From Nectonema munidae (Eukaryota > Nematomorpha > Nectonematoida > Nectonematidae): a stretch of 64,000 bases of DNA. Position numbers and translations under genes: made by a program. The notes under the pieces are model-generated. The model did not search any database, was not told the DNA's origin, and worked only from the letters and a program-made list of their open reading frames with translations. Below, piece after piece: positions 57,214 to 64,000 of the stretch (the stretch's first letter is position 1; each line of letters starts with the position of its first letter). The stretch is taken from the NCBI GenBank assembly GCA_030549495.1, contig JAUIRK010000900.1:1-64000 (forward strand). The letters are read 5' to 3'.

Positions 57214-60200
57214 AAAGGTGGGAAATGAAGTTGGCTCTCATTTTCCTATAAAATACCTCATAGGGCAGATGCGTCTCTTACAGCTTCTGAAGAGCAAGTC
57301 TCCAGATCTACCTTCACGTTGCAGGGTTCTTTAAAACTAAATGATCTGGAGGCGAAAGCGAATTACAGGCGCTTAAACCTACAGCTTCGGGTAGAACAAG
57401 CTCGATAGCTTTGGACAGCAGTTGCTCTAGGAGGAAATAACTGATTTCAAATTACCACTGCATTGTGGGTGTAGTACTATTAAGTGCAAAGGCTAAAGGT
57501 TTCCAATCCTGAAAACAAAATGGTTTGCGTCAGGAAGGGCATCCGGCCAGAAAACTCTGCTCTATTTAACAAATGTAATGATCCGCACAAACAAAGAGCG
57601 GGGTACAGCTCAAAGTACTCCGTGGGCGTGTCCAACTGCCTACGTCAAAAAGAATGTTGGAAAAACTTGTAAAAGAGAAAAAGATTGGAGGTTTGCTACT
57701 TGGAATGTAGGATCGATGACGGGTAAAAGTTTGAAATTGATACAAGAAATGAAGAAGAGAAGTATTGAAGTGATGTGTATGCAGGAAACAAGATGGGGAG
57801 GGAATGCTGCAAAGGAAATCGCAGAAGGGTATAAAATATTCTATAGTGGAAATACAAACAAAAAAATGGAGTAGAAATTATAATCTCATCTAAGTTAAAG
57901 AATACGGTAATGGAAGTGAAAATAGACGGAGATCATTTAATTCGATTGAAGCTGGTGGGAGATGAAAAGCTGGTAACCATTATATCCGCATAAGCACCAC
58001 AGAATGGATGCAAAGAAGAAGAAAAAGAAAAGTTCATATCTAAGTTGGAAGAAATGATTGAAGAAGTCAAAGAAAATGAAACGTTGATAATCGAAGGTGA
58101 TCTAAACGGACACTTGGGAGAGCATTGTGACGGCTTCAATAATACACACCGAGGGCATGGGTATGGAAAAAGAAATGAAGATGGTGAAAGAATTTTACAA
58201 ATGGCAGAAAGAAATGAATTAACAATTTGTAATACAAAATATAGAAAAAAGCTGGGACACCTGATTACCTACGAAAGTGGTGGTAAGACAAATCAAATAG
58301 ACTTTATTTTGATAAGACAAAAAGACGCAAAAAATTTAAAAGATTGCAAAGCTATTCCTGGAAGTGATATAGCCAGCCAACATAAATTGGTTGTGCTTGA
58401 CTGGTATAAAAATAAAAGATATAAGCAAAATATTCAAAAGAATGAAAAATTGAAGAATTGGAAATTGAAAGAAAGTTGAACAAGATATGAGTTTAAAAAA
58501 GTTATAAAAAGATTCATCTACAATGGGAAAAGAGTGATGATGTAGAGGAAATGTGGAGAAAAATAAAGAGAAACTTGATAGCGATAAGTGAAAGAGTTTT
58601 AGGATGCAACAAGTCTAGAGGAATTAGGCAAAAATAAACATGGTGATGGAACGAGAGTGTTAAAGGAGAAAAAAATAGCTTTTAAGAAGTGGCAAAAAAC
58701 AAAATTAAAAGAAGACAAGGAATTGTACGAAACGAAGAAAAAGGAAGCTAAAAGATGTATCGCGATTGCTAGGAATCAAAGGACTCAAAAACTTTATGAT
58801 GATTTAAAGACAAAAGAAGGAGAGAACCAAATATACAGAATTGCCAAAGCAAGACAGAAAAAAAGAGAAGAGCTGGGCAATGTGAATATTGTCAAGGATA
58901 AAAAAAGGTAATATGATCTTTGATGCAGAGACAATTAAGAATAGGTGGGCAGAATACTTTGAACAGCTTTTGAATATGGGAAATGAAAAGTAGGAGTTTG
59001 TAGAAGCTTTGAAAGTTGAAGGACCAGATAAGATAATAGATCAAGATGAAATTATGCTGCAAATCAGCAAAATGAAGAATTATAAAAATTAGCGTCGATA
59101 TGATTTAAGCAGGAGGAAATAATACAGTAAGGTGCATGGCTGACCTATTAAAAAGAATTTTTGGACTGAAGAAAAAATACCAGAAGACTGGAGGAAAAGC
59201 ATACTTGTACCAATCTGGAAGAAGAAAGGAGATTAGAATGTGGTAACTACCGTGGAATAAAATTGCTGGAACATGGACTGAAAATAATGGAAAGGATCTT
59301 AGACAAGCGAATTCGTTCAGTGATAAAGATAGACCCAAAACAGTTTGGATTTATACCTGGAAAGAGTTCAATAGATGCTATTTTTATCATAAAACAACTT
59401 ATAGAAAAGAAAATTGAAGGAAATTCAGCTGTTTTTGTGGTTTTGTTGATCTAGAGAAAGCCTATGATACTATTCCAAGAGAAGTGGTGTATTGGTGCAT
59501 GTGTAAAAAGGGAATTCCCGAAAAACTTTGAGATTGGTGCAGGAAATGTACAAATGTTCCAAAACCGCTATTAGAACTCCTAAAAGAATCTCAAGAGAAT
59601 TTGAGGTTAAAATTGGTTTACATCAAGGTTCAGCCCTGAGTCCATTATTGTTTTCTTTAGTTGTTGATGAGCTATCAAATCATCTAAGAAAGGAAGATCT
59701 CTGGGAACTTTTGTTTGCCGATGATCTAGCGATACTGGCGGATAACGAAGTAGAGCTCGAGAAGAGAATAATAAAATGGTAAGAATGTTTGGAAAAATTT
59801 GGGATGAAAATGAATGAGGAAAAGACAGAGATCATGGCATGTGACAAAAATAAAAGCATTGTTGTTCATGTAGAAGACAGACACGGAAAAAATTGAAGCC
59901 GGTGATAACTTTCAAATATTTAGGAACTCAGATTATGGAAAATGGGAGTTGTGAAAAAGACGTCCAAGCAAGAGTAAATGCTAGTTGGTTGAAATGGAAA
60001 GAAGTAAACGCGGTCATGTGCGATAGAAGAATGCCAATGAAACTAAAAGCAAGGATTTACACATCAATTGTCAGACCAGTTCTAACTTATGGATGTGAAT
60101 GTTGGAGTTTAAAGAAAAAGAAGCAGAGAAAATTAATAGCAACGGAGATGAAGATGCTTAGAAAAATGATGGGGGTCACGCTGAGAGAAAAAAAAAGAAA

Positions 60201-60279
60201 CCAGGAAGTGAGAAGAAAGACGGGAGTCTCAGCCACCGACCCCCAACTTGAGGACAAGGTGTAGTCAAAGAAGAAGAAG
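57214..60279 (+). mobile_element. RTE-type LINE, near full length (3066 bp)
   Basis: It is bounded exactly by 77-bp direct repeats. The 5' part (57214-57600) is non-coding or weakly coding and includes the block cgtcaggaagggcatccggc found in RTE elements of the craniofacial-development-protein-2-like kind. Endonuclease and reverse transcriptase follow, and the element ends in an AAG repeat (aagaagaagaag at 60268-60279) instead of poly-A, as in RTE. The perfect long duplication indicates a young insertion despite several coding breaks. Confidence 0.93.
57484..60264 (+). pseudogene. RTE endonuclease-reverse transcriptase ORF, broken
   Basis: Endonuclease: RFATWNVGSMTGKSLKLIQE and VMCMQETRWGGN (57690-57800, catalytic Asn and Glu), then LIIEGDLNGHLGEHCDGF (58088, catalytic Asp), TNQIDFILIR (58290) and SQHKLVVLDW (58375, catalytic His). 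Reverse transcriptase: NYRGIKLLEHGLKIMERILD (59245), PKQFGFIPGKSSIDAIFIIK (59335), an LI-x-RKAYDTIPREVV-type palm (59450, frame change at 59445), IGLHQGSALSPLLFSLVVDE (59610) and ELLFADDLAILAD (59705, intact FADD). Thumb: FKYLGTQIMENG (59920) and VRPVLTYGCECWSL (60070). About seven frame changes or stops interrupt the frame, including one near 57872, but every catalytic residue checked is present. Probably copied by active relatives elsewhere. Confidence 0.9.
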
Positions 60280-60356
60280 CTGTGTAAAACAGTTCTTTTT
60301 TCTTGCAACCTACAAATCCTTTTGGAGAAAAATGGAAATTGTAAAGAGAAATATTA
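60280..60356. repeat. 77-bp target-site duplication, right copy
   Basis: Exact copy of 57137-57213, beginning directly after the AAG tail of the RTE. Confidence 0.93.
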
Positions 60357-60357
60357 G

Positions 60358-60617
60358 CAAAAAAACATCTGTATTGATTTTGATGGAAAAATTGATAGAG
60401 CATTAGTAAAAGAATTTTCTCCAAAACACTTTTATAAGACCGTATGCTTTCGTTAGTTTTCCAGACCAAACGTATATTGATTATTTACGATCTAAATCTT
60501 CTTCACCTGAAGGTATTTGCAAAGAAATTTTTACACTAATGAACGAAAGTAATTCTAAAGATTCTATCAGTGATATAGTGTATGTTGGAACAAGATTAAA
60601 AATGCTATTATCATAGA
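60358..60617 (+). pseudogene. unidentified coding remnant, 3' part
   Basis: Continues the remnant at 56996-57213 after one TAG at 60355: QKNICIDFDGKIDRALVKEF then SPKHFYK, a one-base frame change near 60440, then RPYAFVSFPDQTYIDYLRSK, SSSPEGICKEIFTLMNESNS and KDSISDIVYVGTRLKMLLS, with TAG at 60615-60617. The block IC-x-D-F-D-G-K resembles FFCLHFDGK in the ORF at 63157-63575, so both may come from one element family. PYAFVSF also resembles an RRM RNP1 motif, but no RRM partner motif was found. Confidence 0.45.
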
Positions 60618-60944
60618 AATTTATTTGAATAAGTCATTGCAATTTTAGTATGTTTCCTGCATACAAATGAAATTTTTTTAAAGTATATCAAAGCATTATA
60701 TGGTTCTACTTCTAGTCCAAGGACATTTAAAGACTCAATTTTTAACAATCTCAATTTTTATATTAGAAACTTTCTTATCCGTCTGTTTCAATAAATAAAA
60801 TTTAAAATCGATTAAATTAATTTTAATTTTTAAACTCATTATCAAATGATCAAAAATATTTAATCCACATGTGTTTGTTAGTTTAAAATAGTTAAACAAG
60901 TTCATAACTCACCGACCTTTTAGACAAAAGCACAACACGGTGCT
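60618..60944. other. AT-rich spacer
   Basis: No gene or repeat recognised between the coding remnant and the piggyBac left end. Confidence 0.4.
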
Positions 60945-60950
60945 TTAAAA

Positions 60951-63124
60951 CCCTCATCCCTACAAGCTGCTACATTTTGTAGTTATACATAATATAAACG
61001 TATATTGTGCAAATATTGAGCTATATCAGAGTTCAAAATTATATGCTAATAAACGATGAAGTTAATAGTTTATATTCATCTTCATACATGCGAAACATCT
61101 GTTTTTATCATTTTGTTCAAATCATTATTTATTCTCTCATTGTTAATTACTTTGTTTTCTTGTTGTTATATCATATTTTAAAATTACTTTCATCTTAATT
61201 AATATTATATCGCTTCTCTCTTTGTAAATGAAAAAATACAATAGATCTTCTTTCCAACTCGCGTGTGCTTTGCGTCTGATGTTGAACCCAAAGAACAAGC
61301 GTCTAGTACTATAAAAATAATTGAAGATTATATTGAATGTGAATCCAGTGATTATTATGGATGAAGGCGATATTGGTGTTTTTATTGAAAACCCTTCTCA
61401 AGATGATGATGTAAGTGAATGTTGTGATAAAGGTGATGTCTGTGATTCTTCAGAAACCGAAGAAGACAACGAAGAGAGTGTTAGTATCTGCTGCAATAAC
61501 ACACAATATTCAAAAAATGCAATCCCCAACCACTCACTTTCAAGAAACATTTTGCACATTTTACGTTTTACAAACAGAAAGGTAAGTGATGAAGTTCGAG
61601 AATACATGAGGAGGAACAAAAAAACAAGTATCCTTCATACATGAAAACTTTTACCCTCGGAGAGTTGAAAGCTTGTTACGCTATTCTGATAAGAGCGGGT
61701 TCAAATCGTGGCAACATGTCATGTCTTCAAGATTTATGGTCTCCTTGTGATTGTAGACCCTTTTACAAAGCAACAATAGGTTTCCAAAGATTTCAATTCT
61801 TCCTAAGATGTTTGAGGTTTGACAACTTTTGAGAAAGAGCTGAAAGACAAAGAAATGACAGACTTGCTGCTGTGAGAGAAATATGGGAAAGTTTTCAGAA
61901 TAATGTGCTGAAGTTTCTTATTTCAGAAGATACATTGACGGTAGATGAGCAGCTCTATGGATACAGAGGATATTGTCCTGGTAGAACTTTCATACCAAAT
62001 AAACCCAGAAAATATAATCTTAAAATTTTTTGGTGCTGTGAGGCTTCGTCAGGTTTTGCTCTGACTGGATTTATTTACACTGGAAAGAATGAAGATGGAA
62101 TAAAACAAAAAACTTTGCAACAAAAGTTGTTATTAAACTAACGAACCCTTTTGTCAATACTGGAAGAGACGTTGTTACAGAGCTGTATTTCACATCCTAC
62201 AGCTTGGCGAAACAATTATTGAGCTCAAATTTCACGCTACTTCGAACTTTGAAAAAGTCAAGAAAAGAGGTTCCTGCAATACTGAAAAACTCAAAAAGCG
62301 AAAAATTCATTCATCAATGGTTTTGTATGACGACGAAAATAAAATTTCTTTATGTTCATACGTCGCAAAGAAAAATAAAAATGTACTCATGTTGTCTTCT
62401 TCAAATATGTATGTTTAAATATCTGACGGAAAAGACAAAAAGCCCTGTTTAATTTTAGACTATAATAAAAGTAAGTGTGGAGTGGATCTGATGGACTCCT
62501 TCATAGAAGAATTTTCTTCAAGAAGAAAAACAAATAGATGGCCAATGTTAATTAACTTTTGCATAATTAACGTGTCTTGGCATACTTCTTACATTTTGTT
62601 GTCCAAAAATGGGTACAACAAAACAAAAAAAAAGACTTTTTGAAATCATCGTCTTTCAACTTAGCTTACCAATATCCTTCAAAAAGATTTTCAAGTCACA
62701 CTTTGGCTATTGGAATAAAGGAAGCAGGATTCATGGTTAGATTTATTCAAATGAAAAAAACATCTAAAAAAAAGCTGTATGCTATGCAAAACCTTGAAAG
62801 TTTTGTAAAAAGACATGTATGAGTGTTTGTTCAGTTTGCAATCTAGATGTTTGTCCTGATCATCGAGTTCAAATCAAAGAAGAATTTTGTTTTTTATGTG
62901 GTAATTCTGGATGAACTATAAAGTAAAAACATTTAAAAAAAAATATATATATAAATTGTTATAATTTAATAATTAAAATGTTGAACACAGTTAAGCGCTT
63001 TTAATTTGTTTTTATGTACTGAATATATAATGGTATACAATGTTTTTATATTGATATGAGCCTATACTACAAATGGTAGTACGTTGTATGAAAACGGGTG
63101 TTAATTTCAGTGTAGGGATGAAGG
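60951..63124 (+). mobile_element. piggyBac-type element, about 2.17 kb
   Basis: Left end CCCTCATCCCTACA (60951-60964) and right end TGTAGGGATGAAGG (63111-63124) are inverse copies with one mismatch. A TTAA lies at 60945-60948 and the right flank is ttatta, so the TTAA target duplication is somewhat degraded. The transposase lies between on the same strand. Its ends differ from those of the MITE at 30260-30389. Confidence 0.83.
61321..62915 (+). pseudogene. piggyBac transposase, broken
   Basis: N-terminal acidic region with SQDDDVSECCDKGDVCDSSE (61400), then FYKATIGFQRFQFFLRCLRF (61770), and the catalytic core: LISEDTLTVDEQLYGYRGYC (61925, first Asp region), FIPNKPRKYNLKIFWCCEAS (61995), then CLILDYNKSKCGVDLMDSFI (62445; Asp residues of the second half) and EEFSSRRKTNRWPMLINFCI. 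The C-terminal cysteine-rich domain is seen at 62820-62915: VCSVCNLDVCPDHRVQIKEE and FCFLCGNSG. Roughly eight frame changes or stops occur, mostly between 62140 and 62460, so it is inactive. Length and domain order match a complete piggyBac transposase. Confidence 0.87.
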
Positions 63125-63156
63125 TTATTATGACTCAATATTAGGGATATAACTTT

Positions 63157-63575
63157 TTGAATTTTATTATCAAATCAAAATGCCTGCTGTTTTATTCGAT
63201 GAAACTTTTACCGGCAGAAAAAAAACTCAAAAAATATCATTCAGCTTCATCTGCTGCGAAACTTGATAGTGAACAGTCATTATCGACAAAGAAAGCAGCT
63301 TCTGTTTGTAAGTCACTTTCAGAAGATGATATAGAACTTCCATCACCCACACATGTTGGTGTTTGGAAACACATCAGGAAGCAGAACAAAAAAGGGTTAA
63401 GATCAAATCAATTTTACAAAAAGAGTTTTTCTGTCTTCATTTTGATGGGAAAATGATTTTGAAGAAAGAGTATCAAGTTGTTTGTCTCCAAAACGAACAT
63501 CGTATTATAAACTTGAGAATTCTTTGTTGTAAAAGTGGTTCTTCTATAGACATATTTGATGAAATTAGCTCCTGT
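63157..63575 (+). pseudogene. unidentified ORF remnant with a FDGK motif
   Basis: The frame reads LLPAEKKLKKYHSASSAAKL, DSEQSLSTKKAASVCKSLSE, DDIELPSPTHVGVWKHIRK, then shifts near 63380 to EAEQKRVKIKSILQKEFFCL, HFDGKMILKKEYQVVCLQNE, HRIINLRILCCKSGSSIDIF and DEI. The block LHFDGK recalls a group of uncharacterised, probably transposon-derived animal proteins, and matches ICIDFDGK at about 60370. The remnant is cut off by the fold-back repeat that begins at about 63565. One frame change; the 3' part is missing. Confidence 0.5.
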
Positions 63576-64000
63576 TACTTTTAGAATAGAAAGGTAAACC
63601 TAGTCTCTAATAATTTTTTATCAAATTATGCATATACGAAACTAAAAGTAAGGGGAGCCAACAATATATTTAAAAAGTATAAATATTTTTTGATTTAAAC
63701 ATTTTTTGATTATTTGACAAATATAATATTTAAATCGTGCAAATTGCAAAGTATAGGTAATAACTTTTGTAACATCGTATGATGTAGCAAAATATGAACA
63801 TAATGTTTCAGATTTTTTGATTTTTTAAAGAATATTTTTCTATTCTTTGATTACAGAATTTTATTTTGATTATTTGACAAATATATTATTTAATATCGTG
63901 AAAAAATTACAAAAATATAGGTAATAACTTATGTAACATCGTCTCCCCGAATAAGGTATATCAAATCTTACATCTAGCAAAATATGAACTGACAGGTGGA
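63565..64000 (+). repeat. second copy of the fold-back element and satellite
   Basis: From tagctcctgttacttttaga at 63565 the sequence follows 22520-23010 closely: ctaaaagtaaggggagccaa (near 63640) is the inverse arm, then AT-rich spacer, then taggtaataacttatgtaac, gtctccccgaataaggtata and atctagcaaaatatgaactg up to the window edge. The left outer arm is missing here. Confidence 0.85.

Noticed and set aside
60440-60480. RRM domain suggested by RPYAFVSF
   Set aside because: Only the RNP1-like string fits; no RNP2 strand at the right distance and the frame is interrupted just before it.

Overview
This window looks like nuclear DNA from an AT-rich invertebrate animal. The mobile elements are metazoan types: hAT, pogo/Tigger, piggyBac, a MULE with PHD-like and OTU-like domains, RTE and a second LINE. 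The few host genes have introns of only 51-72 bases. That mix suggests a small-intron metazoan; a myxozoan or another reduced lineage is possible, but this is only a guess. No LTR retroelement, rRNA or convincing intact tRNA gene was seen. All calls come from reading the sequence; no database search was run.

Layout. 0.3-2.4 kb: two possible terminal mini-exons, then the 3' part of a five-exon gene with phase-1 introns. 3.5-5.4 kb: an internally deleted hAT with a perfect 8-bp target duplication. 6-8.3 kb: a hAT end, a MITE and a broken Tigger. 10.5-11.5 kb: a GTF2IRD2-type hAT remnant. 11.55-19.55 kb: an 8-kb minisatellite of about 47-bp units with higher-order repeats. 20.4-21.9 kb: a two-exon gene for a 474-residue protein with a SUMO-interaction-like motif and a zinc-finger-like cluster. 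22.4-23.3 kb: a fold-back element and short satellite, found again at 63.6-64 kb. 23.4-24.8 kb: a hAT remnant. 26-26.5 and 42.2-43.2 kb: two clusters of one 136-151-bp satellite. 26.7-27.2 kb: an unidentified pseudogene. 27.5-28.6 kb: a second, older Tigger. 31.1-37.35 kb: a 6.2-kb non-coding element with terminal inverted repeats and its own satellite. 38.5-40.3 kb: a truncated MULE gene. 40.5 kb: a possible small secreted protein, divergent from the MULE. 44.5-49.8 kb: a hAT interrupted by another hAT-like element. 50.1-56.1 kb: a gene with LOTUS (OST-HTH) domains whose 5-kb intron carries a LINE and MITEs. 57-60.6 kb: an unidentified coding remnant split by a near-full-length RTE LINE flanked by perfect 77-bp duplications. 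60.9-63.1 kb: a piggyBac element. 63.2-63.6 kb: an ORF remnant sharing a motif with the one at 57-60.6 kb.

The genes do not form a pathway. The LOTUS gene is of a type tied in other animals to germline RNA granules and piRNA-based transposon control, and it lies in a transposon-dense region, but no functional link is shown here. The most original material is the 474-residue gene, the phase-1 gene, the higher-order minisatellite, the 6.2-kb element with poly-C ends, and the 77-bp duplication around the RTE.
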